NCBI GenBank assembly: GCA_913056285.1
Contig: CAJXNE010000128.1
Span: 1-6,007 of the forward strand
DNA: 6,007 nt
From: an uncultured Zetaproteobacteria bacterium
GTDB taxonomy: Bacteria > Pseudomonadota > Zetaproteobacteria > Mariprofundales > Mariprofundaceae
Direction: 5' to 3'
The translations under genes were made by a program, and so were the position numbers. Positions 1 to 5,994 of the stretch are shown here, piece after piece. Every line of letters begins with the position of its first letter. Positions within the stretch are counted from its first letter, which is position 1. The notes under the pieces are model-generated. The model saw only the letters and a program-made list of their open reading frames with translations, had not been told where the DNA came from and did not search any database.

Positions 1-728
1 AGGGCGGGATTCTCGCTCGCCAATGCCCAACCGCCAATGGCCACGCCGTCAGTGATATTGATATGCACGCGACTGCGGTAGGTTAGCCCCAGACTGAACT
101 GCTGGCTGCGCCACATAACGCTGGCAGTGGCGCCCCAGCCGCCCTTGTTTTTGGCTTCCAGTCTTTGAAATAAATTATCCAAACGGATATTTTTCAAATA
201 GACATAACTGAATCCGGTGGAAACGGAGAGTTGATGATTGAATTTAAAAATGACGCTCGGATTGATATTAACCAGCGATAATTTGGAAACTGTAGCACTG
301 CTGGCCAGAGAACTATTTTTAGGCCAGTCGGTTTCCAGCCCAAAGGGAGCGTTGATACTGATGGATGCCCCGAGCATGGATTTTTCATCCCAATAGGTAT
401 AGTAGAGATGCGGCACGAAAAAGGTTTTACCTTCACTCTTGGTGGCAGCCTGAGCGGGTAAACCAGGCAGAGATACCGTAGCTGAATTGGGCGTATATCT
501 AGTACCCGGTATAATAATGGCAGCATTACCCAGCATGATTTTCATCCCTGTGGTAAAGGCTGCACCGGCCGGGTTAAACCAGGCTGCAGATGCATCATCC
601 GCAACAGCCGTGAATGCGTTACCCATGCCGCTGGCGTGCGCCGATTTGTCGCCAATCGCCAAACCGCCCGCCCAGGCCGCATGCGTCCACAGCAGCAGAC
701 AGGCCAGAGCAATATTCCATCGTTTCAT
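1..728 (-). CDS. FadL/OmpP1-family outer-membrane transport protein, N-terminal part (cut by window edge)
   Basis: Reading the minus strand from the ATG at 728 gives 242 codons open to the window edge, so the C-terminal part is missing. Residues 1-20 are a classic signal peptide: basic MKRW start, hydrophobic core, cleavage after AWA. The mature protein begins GGLAIGDKSAHASGMGNAFT and continues to the family's signature NPAG at residues 52-55, then an APFGLETDWP segment near 127-136 and a YRSRVHIN strand near 217-224. These are hallmarks of the FadL family of 14-stranded beta-barrels, which pass long-chain fatty acids or other hydrophobic compounds across the outer membrane through an N-terminal plug. 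The start is supported by GGGAG (complement of 733-737) four bases upstream. FadL members in different bacteria carry fatty acids, toluene or other hydrophobic substrates, and the substrate here cannot be told. No partner gene lies upstream, so it is probably its own transcription unit; I found no convincing promoter. Confidence 0.9.
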   Translation of the reverse strand, partial: MKRWNIALACLLLWTHAAWAGGLAIGDKSAHASGMGNAFTAVADDASAAWFNPAGAAFTTGMKIMLGNAAIIIPGTRYTPNSATVSLPGLPAQAATKSEGKTFFVPHLYYTYWDEKSMLGASISINAPFGLETDWPKNSSLASSATVSKLSLVNINPSVIFKFNHQLSVSTGFSYVYLKNIRLDNLFQRLEAKNKGGWGATASVMWRSQQFSLGLTYRSRVHINITDGVAIGGWALASENPA

Positions 729-940
729 TTCACTCCCAGCCTTTGCCAACACCTGATTACTCTCAATAACAGAACCACTTTGCAAATGCGTTGCGTGTTT
801 CACCTAGCCCCTGCAATCCCCTGACATTGTAATCAAAAAAGGTAGACACCTTCAAGCGTTAGCAGCTCAACCATAAACAAAAGGAGTCATCTTTTGATGA
901 AGTCGTAAAAAGTCCATCCATGGCCTTTTTACTTTCCTTA

Positions 941-975
941 CAAATCAATCACTTGCAGCGCAAGCTATTGATTTG
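941..975. repeat. Central nested hairpin of the palindromic element
   Basis: CAAATCAAT (941-949) pairs perfectly with ATTGATTTG (967-975). After a 2x2 internal loop, CTTGC (952-956) pairs with GCAAG (960-964) around an AGC loop. Fourteen base pairs in 35 bases is far beyond chance. With no T run after it on either strand, it is a structural part of the repeat rather than a terminator. Confidence 0.7.
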
Positions 976-994
976 CGAGCCCGTCCATGGGTGC

Positions 995-1022
995 GATGAT
1001 GACTTTTTACGAAGTCATCATC
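995..1022. repeat. Perfect 11-bp hairpin forming the right arm of the element
   Basis: GATGATGACTT (995-1005) and AAGTCATCATC (1012-1022) are exact reverse complements around the six-base loop TTTACG. Four T follow on the plus strand, so it could end plus-strand transcripts, but no plus-strand gene lies upstream. The left arm keeps a weaker version (TCATC, TTTT, GATGA around 887-900). Confidence 0.75.
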
Positions 1023-1120
1023 TTTTCAGTGAGTAAAGCTAAAGCAAACTCTACCCGCAAGTCCATCCGAAAAGACAGGATGCCTTTAAACTGCCTCCCA
1101 CTTGTACTGGCAGATGATTT

Positions 1121-1999
1121 TCAAGCTGACCTTTTCATGGTTACCAGAGCAATGCCACCCAGAATCATTACACTGGTCAGTGCCAGACGCAGCGTAATTG
1201 GTTCCTGCATCACTATCACGCCACCGGCCGCCGCCAGCAGAGGCACAGACAATTGCACTGTCGCTGCCGAGGCTGCGCTCATCCTGCCAAGAACATGATA
1301 CCACAGTGCGTAGCCAAGACCCGATGCCAGCGCACCCGAAGCAATTGCCAGCAGAATCCCATTCATATTGCCGTGCATCATATTGATTGAAAACAATAAC
1401 ATGACCGCAGACATGGGCAGAGTCAGTAAAAAATTTCCGGCAGTCTGAGCCAAGGGGTGGTGCGTTTTTCTACCAAGAATGGAATATAAACCCCAGGCCA
1501 GACCAGCGCCGGCCATCAACAAAGCGCCCCACAGCGATGGCGCGCTTGCACCGGGCCATAACAGTAACAGTAATCCGCCTACTGCCAGTATATAACCTGC
1601 CCATGCCCGCATAGCAGGCCGCTCTCCGGAAAGCAGCGATGCCACCATCATGGTCAATTGCACCGCCCCAAATAAAATCAGTGCGCCAGTTGCCGTGCTA
1701 ACGCTTAGATATGCAAAAGAAAAACCTGTCGCATAGATGCATAACCATGCAGCACCGGACCAACTGCCGTACTGTAATATTTTTCGCCTGCCTGTACCTC
1801 GAAATTCCGCCCGGAATAATAACAGCACCGTCAACATCACGGCACCGGATGCCAGACGAATGGCAGTAAAGCTCGCCGCATCGATAACTTCTCCCGCCAG
1901 CGCCATTCGGCATAGCACCGAATTTCCGGCAAAAGCCAGCATGGTAATTGATGTTAATAAAACCAATTGCATCGGCGTTTTATCAGCTGAAAATAACAC
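1121..1999 (-). CDS. EamA/DMT-family transporter (drug/metabolite transporter superfamily)
   Basis: The 292-residue product is almost entirely hydrophobic, with about ten membrane-spanning segments in two homologous halves, the usual EamA build and length (280-300 residues). The first repeat covers roughly residues 14-146 (including NSVLCRMAL and FTAIRLASGAVML), the second about 155-287. The stretch near 229-268, with GYALWYHVL, the Q..VPLLA pattern and an MQEP glutamate, is the diagnostic second-repeat signature. Family members export amino acids, metabolites or drugs across the inner membrane; the substrate cannot be inferred. The longest frame starts at GTG 1999. An ATG at 1972 (MQLVLLTSITM) matches where homologues normally begin and would give 283 residues. 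Neither has a clear Shine-Dalgarno; I lean to 1972 but give the full frame. The gene stands alone, followed by the MITE-like element. Confidence 0.9.
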   Translation of the reverse strand: MLFSADKTPMQLVLLTSITMLAFAGNSVLCRMALAGEVIDAASFTAIRLASGAVMLTVLLLFRAEFRGTGRRKILQYGSWSGAAWLCIYATGFSFAYLSVSTATGALILFGAVQLTMMVASLLSGERPAMRAWAGYILAVGGLLLLLWPGASAPSLWGALLMAGAGLAWGLYSILGRKTHHPLAQTAGNFLLTLPMSAVMLLFSINMMHGNMNGILLAIASGALASGLGYALWYHVLGRMSAASAATVQLSVPLLAAAGGVIVMQEPITLRLALTSVMILGGIALVTMKRSA

Positions 2000-2033
2000 A
2001 TAAAGACATGCCGCAGCAGTCGCACATCAAAAT

Positions 2034-2055
2034 GATTCATTACAATAATGAAATC
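2034..2055. promoter_or_regulatory. Imperfect inverted repeat, possible operator
   Basis: GATTCATTA (2034-2042) faces TAATGAAATC (2046-2055): nine pairs around a CAA loop with one bulged A. It lies 35-56 bases upstream of the transporter's GTG and about 50 bases before the plus-strand -35 box, a reasonable place for a regulator site. An AT-rich repeat of this size can also arise by chance. Confidence 0.25.
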
Positions 2056-2100
2056 GCTCTACCTGGCTTGCTGGCCGAGCTATCGGCTCGCTTCGTTGTC

Positions 2101-2129
2101 TTGACATCTGATGTGTTTATTGTTTTTAT
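2101..2129 (+). promoter_or_regulatory. Sigma70-type promoter ahead of the small ORF and ATPase gene
   Basis: A perfect -35 box TTGACA (2101-2106) is followed, after exactly 17 bases, by TTTTAT (2124-2129), a 4/6 match to TATAAT. Transcription would begin near 2136, giving a leader of about 230 bases before the ATPase start, within which the small ORF at 2173 lies. The ideal -35 and spacing make this the best promoter candidate for the ATPase. Confidence 0.45.
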
Positions 2130-2172
2130 CAACCTTTATCGTTGCATCAGTGAAGAAGAGGGAGGACTCATT

Positions 2173-2288
2173 GTGAATAAAAGGGGTTATAAATGGTGGC
2201 TGCGGCAATACTTGCTCTAACCGCCCCGCTTCCGAATTCGACGATTGCATCAGCAGTTTATCAGCAAGTTCAGGCAGCCGGGGCATGA
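2173..2288 (+). CDS. Possible small protein, apparently frameshifted, or leader peptide
   Basis: GTG at 2173 has an excellent Shine-Dalgarno (GGAGG, 2161-2165, seven-base spacer) but encodes only MNKRGYKWWLRQYLL before TAA at 2218-2220. In the next frame, ATG 2193 reads MVAAAILALTAPLPNST and on to TGA at 2286-2288 (31 residues). One added base near 2200 would join them into about 38 residues: a basic/aromatic start (NKRGYKWW), a hydrophobic stretch (LAAILALTAPL), then a polar tail. That looks like a signal peptide or single membrane anchor. It could be a decayed small membrane protein, a genuine frameshifting site, a sequencing error, or a short leader peptide acting on the ATPase gene downstream. 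No homologue is recognised. Confidence 0.3.
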
Positions 2289-2365
2289 AATGGCTGGTCG
2301 CTTTTTATGCAAAGCCTGTTCGGGTGACTGATCGCGTAAGAAAACAGAGGTCTTAAGCGCATTTT

Positions 2366-4567
2366 ATGCATTTAAAACATCAACGCCAACTGATTCAAAC
2401 AGGTATTCTTACCGAAGCTCAGATTATTGAAGCCGAAGAGATTGCTATGTCCAAAAAGGCATCTTTGTTGGCTGCCTTACTGGAAATGGACAATATCGAT
2501 GATGAAGCACTGCTAGGCGCACTCGCCATCATTTATAAATCGCCCTATCTCGATATCAGCCAGATCAAGGTTGATGATGCATTGCTGGAAAAGTGTCCGG
2601 AAAAACTGTGCCTTAACTATGCATTTATTCCCGTCAGTCAGAATGAAACAGATATCGTGATTGCCACGGCAACTCCGCTTCATATCGATATGCTCGATAT
2701 ACTCGGCTTCAAGCTGGGCAAACGCATTGTTACACGATTTGCCCGGCCTGATTTTATCCAGCATAAAATCAGGGAGTTGTATCAGGATTCTGATAGTGCC
2801 TTTAGTGCAGCCGTAGAAGGGCTGGATGATGAGCAAGCCTTAACGCAAGACATGGATACCACTCAAGATACGGCCAATCTGGATGAATTAAAGCGAGGCG
2901 CTGAGGATTCGCCCATCATCAAACTGGTCAACGGCGTCATTGTACAGGCCATGAAAATCGGCTCATCTGATATTCATATTGAGGCCGGAGAGCGGCAAAG
3001 TGTGGTGCGTCTGCGTGTCGATGGACGGCTCAGGCCAATGCTACATTTCCCTGTCAAGGCGCATCCGTTGGTGGTTTCCAGAATTAAAATCATGTCCAAG
3101 CTCGATATTGCCAACTCGCGTACACCTCAGGATGGGCGCGCACGCGTGAAGCTGAGGAGTAAAAGCTACGATATGCGCATTTCAACATTGCCGGCCATGC
3201 ATGGTGAAAAAGTGGTGATGCGTATTCTCGATAAAGGCGGACTGGCACTAAATCTGGATGTACTCTGCTTTGAGGAACTCGCCTACAAACGTATTCGCCA
3301 GTGTATCGGTCAATCGACCGGGGCTGTGCTGGTCACCGGCCCGACCGGTAGTGGTAAAACAACAACGTTGTATTCGTTTTTGAACCATATCAATGATGAT
3401 GAGATGAATCTGATTACCATTGAAGATCCGATTGAGTTTCAGATTGACGGCATCAACCAGGTTCAGGTCAACCCCAAGGCCGGCATGACTTTTTCCACCG
3501 TACTGCGTTCGATCCTGCGTCAGGATCCGGATGTGGTGATGATAGGTGAAATTCGTGATGAAGAAACAGCCGAGATTGCCTTGCATGCGGCCCAGACAGG
3601 CCACCTGGTTTTTTCGACACTGCATACCAATGATGCACCATCCACGATCACCCGATTGATCGATATGGGAATTGATCCGACCATGCTGGCTTCGTCGCTT
3701 AACCTGATTGTAGCGCAGCGGCTGGTACGTCGCCTGTGCCCGAAATGCCGGAGAGAAGGAACGGTTGAAGCTGAATTAGCTGAACGGCTGGGCATCCCTG
3801 AAAATGTTGTGATGTATGAAAAAACCGGCTGCAAACATTGCATGAATATCGGTTATAAAGGCCGCATGGGTATTCATGAAGTGTTGTATATGAATGATCG
3901 CCTGCGCAAGTTAGTCAGCAGAGGCGCAGCGGATCACGAGCTAATGCAGGTTGCCCGGGAAGAGAATATGCTAACCCTGTTTGAAGACGGGTTATCCAAA
4001 GCGCTGGCCGGACAAACCAGTCTGGATGAAATCATGCGCGTATGTACGGTGCCGGAAGGATTCCTGCTACATGAACATATGGATGAAAACCTGCAAATAA
4101 TGAGCTATGGCGAGGTACAACGCAGGCGTGACAAGGCGCAAGCTCAAAATACGATCAGCACTGAACAGCAAACTGTACTGGTGGTAGATGATTCCAGCAG
4201 CGTACGCAATCTGGTTGAGTTTGTACTTGATGCCGATGGTTTTAAGGTCATTCAGGCTGAAGATGGCCAGCAGGCATGGAATTTATTGCAACGCATGAAA
4301 CCAGATCTGGTGCTAACTGATTGTGAAATGCCGAATATGTCGGGCATGGAGTTGCTAAAGCATATCAGAGAACATGACCGCTTTAATGATGTGCCTGTGA
4401 TTATGTTAACCGGCCGAAGAAACGAGGAAGATGAAGTCTTGGGGCTTAGAGCTGGCGCTGATGATTACATTGGCAAGCCAGTGGAACCTTTGAAATTACA
4501 GGCCAGAGTAAGGAAGACACTGAATTTATATAAACAAATTGCATCCGGAAGCAGGGATTTGCTTTGA
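2366..4567 (+). CDS. PilB/GspE-type secretion ATPase fused to a C-terminal response-regulator receiver domain
   Basis: The 733-residue protein has three parts. Residues ~1-140 are a GspE/PilB N-terminal (MshEN-type) domain. Residues ~175-570 are the hexameric motor: Walker A GPTGSGKT (325-332), Asp box ITIEDPIE (350-357), Walker B ending MIGE (392-395), His box TGHLVFSTLHTND (411-423) and the four-cysteine zinc site C458, C461, C489, C492 of assembly ATPases. After a charged linker (~575-602), residues 603-725 are a complete CheY-like receiver: acidic pair D608/D609, phospho-acceptor D652 (TDCEMP), T682 and K704 before P705. The family powers pilin or pseudopilin assembly from the cytoplasmic side of the inner membrane. 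PilB and GspE normally end near residue 570, so the receiver is an extra module, inferred to set motor activity by phosphorylation. The start at 2366 is kept because the first 40 residues match the family's N-terminal helices, although the nearest Shine-Dalgarno (AGAGG) is 15 bases away. The gene does not neighbour pil or gsp genes here, so its machine is unknown. Confidence 0.93.
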   Translation: MHLKHQRQLIQTGILTEAQIIEAEEIAMSKKASLLAALLEMDNIDDEALLGALAIIYKSPYLDISQIKVDDALLEKCPEKLCLNYAFIPVSQNETDIVIATATPLHIDMLDILGFKLGKRIVTRFARPDFIQHKIRELYQDSDSAFSAAVEGLDDEQALTQDMDTTQDTANLDELKRGAEDSPIIKLVNGVIVQAMKIGSSDIHIEAGERQSVVRLRVDGRLRPMLHFPVKAHPLVVSRIKIMSKLDIANSRTPQDGRARVKLRSKSYDMRISTLPAMHGEKVVMRILDKGGLALNLDVLCFEELAYKRIRQCIGQSTGAVLVTGPTGSGKTTTLYSFLNHINDDEMNLITIEDPIEFQIDGINQVQVNPKAGMTFSTVLRSILRQDPDVVMIGEIRDEETAEIALHAAQTGHLVFSTLHTNDAPSTITRLIDMGIDPTMLASSLNLIVAQRLVRRLCPKCRREGTVEAELAERLGIPENVVMYEKTGCKHCMNIGYKGRMGIHEVLYMNDRLRKLVSRGAADHELMQVAREENMLTLFEDGLSKALAGQTSLDEIMRVCTVPEGFLLHEHMDENLQIMSYGEVQRRRDKAQAQNTISTEQQTVLVVDDSSSVRNLVEFVLDADGFKVIQAEDGQQAWNLLQRMKPDLVLTDCEMPNMSGMELLKHIREHDRFNDVPVIMLTGRRNEEDEVLGLRAGADDYIGKPVEPLKLQARVRKTLNLYKQIASGSRDLL

Positions 4568-4790
4568 TGGTGTCCGGTGCGTTTAAAGCTGTAGATGTCA
4601 GTGTGACAAAGGCGCTGAAGATCGAAAAATCCATATGGAGTTGATCGCTCATATCCGCTCACTGGAAAAGTATCAGACACTGCCGGTTTTGATGTTGGCA
4701 ACCCTGGAGTCGGATGATGAAAAACAGGGTGCGCTTACTGCCGGCGCCAATGCCTATCTGGTGATAACGCCGTCTGAACAGCGAAGATGA
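4567..4790 (+). pseudogene. Remnant of a two-component gene (N-terminal stub plus half a receiver domain)
   Basis: The ATPase-REC stop overlaps a new ATG as TGATG (4565-4569), the usual sign of a translationally coupled gene. That frame gives MVSGAFKAVDVSVTKALKIE and stops after 25 residues at 4644. In another frame, 4635-4790 encodes a typical receiver C-terminal half: MELIAHIRSLEKYQTLPVLM, then LATLESDDEKQGALTAGANA and YLV. The acidic pair and phospho-acceptor Asp are absent. The conserved Lys before Pro is replaced by Ile-Thr (GTG ATA ACG CCG), apparently by a small insertion. The 51-residue reading frame ends at TGA 4788-4790. The ending resembles receivers on hybrid CheA-type kinases or stand-alone regulators, so the ancestor was probably a signalling partner of the ATPase, now reduced by internal deletion and frame loss. 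Confidence 0.6.
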
Positions 4791-4801
4791 AAACCCTGTC
4801 A

Positions 4802-4830
4802 TTGACGAAGCAGGCTGATCACAGTACAAA
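4802..4830 (+). promoter_or_regulatory. Promoter of the tRNA-Glu gene
   Basis: TTGACG (4802-4807) and TACAAA (4825-4830) are separated by exactly 17 bases. They are followed by a GC-rich discriminator (TCGCACCCCG), typical of stable-RNA promoters under stringent control. The predicted start near 4838 leaves a short leader before the tRNA at 4848. Confidence 0.6.
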
Positions 4831-4847
4831 TCGCACCCCGCAAAGAT

Positions 4848-4922
4848 GCTCCCATCGTCTAGCGGTTAGGACGCTGGCCTCTCACGCCGGAAACAGGGGT
4901 TCGATTCCCCTTGGGAGTACCA
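4848..4922 (+). tRNA. tRNA-Glu (anticodon CTC)
   Basis: A full cloverleaf of 75 bases including encoded CCA. Acceptor GCTCCCA (4848-4854) pairs with TGGGAGT (4912-4918), then discriminator A and CCA. The D arm is GTC/GAC (4857-4859/4870-4872). The anticodon stem CTGGC/GCCGG encloses loop CTCTCAC with anticodon CTC at 4881-4883, reading GAG. The T arm AGGGG/CCCCT encloses TTCGATT. Two wobble pairs stand out: G1:T72 at the acceptor end and T:G in the anticodon stem. The 3' half (from 4882) is overlapped on the other strand by the recombinase reading frame. The gene has its own promoter and terminator and appears functional. Confidence 0.95.
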
Positions 4923-5898
4923 TCTTAACCCCAGTTATGCATTCATAGCTGGGGTTTATTTTTAAAGTGTCGCCGCTGAGTATTGAAGAGTCGATTAATG
5001 TGCGCAACATGCCTTTCTTTTTCTCGACATCGCCTTGATCAAACTGCTTTTTGTAATTGCTCAGGAATACATTGATGATCTTATCAGTTAATTCAATTGC
5101 AGCAGGTTCTGATTCATTTCTTACTTCCTCTAAAACCTTGACCAATTCAGTTCGTTCATCTTCCAAGTGGTCAATTTTATCGAGTACTGGACGTTGATAC
5201 TTCATTTGCTGAGCCATGGAAAGCAGGTCACTGATCTGTTTTTCAATCGCTATGATCTCTTTTTGAACCTGTGTGCTTCGTTGTGGTTTAGCTTTCTTGT
5301 CCTTCTTGATTTGTGTTCCGATCTGCTCCTTGAGCTCCATCAATGCTTCTCGACCAAGGAATTCTTCAAATAGGAAGTTGATCACAGCCTTCTCAAGGGT
5401 TTCTTTTTTGATGCCTCGATTGCCACAGCGAACATGGCACCTATAGAAGCCGGAGTCACCATCCATATTAGCACCGCAATGACACTGCACCAATCCGGAA
5501 AGCAGGTAATGATTAACACTACGCCGCTTCCTGCTTTTACGAACCGTGGCCCGATGATTCAGCAGCTGCTCTGCTTCTTCATTGGTAATCATAGGTTCAT
5601 GCGTATTCTCTTTGATGACCCATTCAGAGCGATCCTTGTACAGTGTACCACCCATGCGTTTCCCATCTATGAGTTCATTGGTACGGTTCCATACGGTATG
5701 ACCGGCATAAGTCAGTGCGTTATCCTCCATATAGAGTAATGATGTAGATGTTATCTTCAGCCCTAGAGATGCGACCAGATGATTACGGGCGATATTATTA
5801 ATGCGCCCCTTGAGATATTTCTGAACGGTATGAAATGTTTTGGGGTCGGGTATAAGACTGGATTTGGTGACTGGCTCACCCTCGCGAGTACCGACTAC
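4882..5898 (-). pseudogene. Large serine recombinase, C-terminal part (catalytic domain lost)
   Basis: The minus-strand frame is open from 5898 to a TGA at 4882-4884, 338 codons. Its first ~70 codons (LIPDPKTF, then YAGHTVWNR beginning at codon 64) are the start of the recombinase DNA-binding domain that follows the resolvase domain in phiC31/Bxb1-type integrases. Counting from the ATG at 5730, the zinc ribbon has C83, C85, C98 and C102, and a charged coiled coil spans about 150-205. The ~150-residue N-terminal catalytic domain with its Ser nucleophile is absent: a stop at 5899-5901 and an IS end lie where it should join. The ATG at 5730 lies inside a domain without a ribosome site, so it is not the true start. 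The C-terminal end (VKMVLPRGIEPLFPA) is encoded by the complement of the tRNA terminator's edge and of tRNA-Glu itself. This places the recombinase at the boundary of an element integrated in the tRNA gene. The product should be catalytically dead. Confidence 0.85.
4927..4963 (+). terminator. Rho-independent terminator of tRNA-Glu
   Basis: AACCCCAG (4927-4934) pairs with CTGGGGTT (4949-4956). A T:G wobble then extends into TATG/CATA around a CATT loop, 13 pairs in all, followed by a T-rich run TTATTTTT to about 4962. It begins five bases after the tRNA CCA. On the opposite strand the same bases encode residues near KINPSYECITGV of the recombinase tail. Confidence 0.9.
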
Positions 5899-5905
5899 TT
5901 ATTGA

Positions 5906-5951
5906 GCGACAATTACGGTGTCCGGTTAGCGACAATTAACTTGTCCGGTTT
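5906..5951. repeat. Two tandem 23-bp repeats at the IS end
   Basis: The copies at 5906-5928 and 5929-5951 agree at 19 of 23 positions. They share GCGACAATTA and TGTCCGGTT, with variable bases between (CGG versus ACT) and at the last position. They are directly adjacent and in the same direction, consistent with transposase binding sites. Confidence 0.8.
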
Positions 5952-5994
5952 AAAACAGCTGTATATTGGCCTGAGAAGCAGATGGAGGTTTCTC

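Larger units (their letters stand above)
886..1022. repeat. MITE-like palindromic element with inverted terminal arms
   Basis: Two arms face each other: TGATGAAGTCGTAAAAAGTC at 895-914 and GACTTTTTACGAAGTCATCA at 1001-1020. The second is the reverse complement of the first at 18 of 20 positions. Inside the arms both sides carry a CCATGG (917-922 and 985-990), and the centre is a nested hairpin at 941-975. The right arm is itself an 11-bp perfect hairpin (995-1022). At about 130 bases with no coding capacity, this is the build of a MITE, or of a paired REP-type extragenic palindrome mobilised in trans by a transposase. It sits between genes, as such elements usually do. I cannot assign it to a named family, and no clear target-site duplication was seen, so the outer limits are approximate. 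Confidence 0.6.
729..1120. other. Gene-free stretch between the transporter and the porin genes
   Basis: This 392-base interval separates the 3' end of the EamA transporter from the porin start, both on the minus strand. It must hold the porin promoter, but no -35/-10 pair stood out. Roughly 886-1022 is filled by the palindromic element listed separately. I see no intrinsic terminator for the minus-strand transporter: the strongest hairpin (995-1022) has a T run only on its plus-strand side. ORFs crossing here lack a ribosome site and have no protein-like composition. Confidence 0.6.
2000..2365. other. Divergent intergenic region between the transporter and the secretion ATPase
   Basis: This 366-base region must carry the promoters of two divergent genes. 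It holds a small imperfect inverted repeat (2034-2055), a plus-strand sigma70-like promoter (2101-2129) and a tiny ORF with a strong ribosome site (2173). Between 2289 and 2365 I see only the AGAGG at 2346-2350, 15 bases before the ATPase ATG, a longer gap than usual. No sigma54-type site with correct GG/GC spacing was found. Confidence 0.5.

Noticed and set aside
194..526. Minus-strand ORF of 110 residues within the porin gene
   Set aside because: It is an alternative frame of the FadL-type gene, whose true frame has a signal peptide and NPAG motif; the shadow has no ribosome site or family features.
995..1026. Hairpin followed by four T as a transcription terminator
   Set aside because: The T run is on the plus strand, where no gene precedes it; the hairpin is better explained as an arm of the palindromic element.
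1948..2220. Plus-strand 90-residue ORF ending with the small-ORF residues
   Set aside because: Its start overlaps the transporter start on the other strand and lacks a Shine-Dalgarno; only the last 15 codons have a good ribosome site.
2080..2286. Minus-strand 68-residue ORF in the divergent intergenic region
   Set aside because: No ribosome site, no recognisable domain, and it runs antisense through the likely promoter.
2191..2310. Possible sigma54 promoter (TGG...TGC patterns)
   Set aside because: None has the required ten-base spacing between GG and GC.
4571..4593. Resemblance of TGTCCGGT...TTTAAA...GCTGTA to the IS end near 5944
   Set aside because: The match needs gaps and lacks the rest of the 23-bp repeat; most likely chance.
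5167..5739. Plus-strand ORFs across the recombinase region
   Set aside because: They are antisense shadows of the recombinase, whose zinc-ribbon cysteines and coiled coil establish the minus-strand frame.
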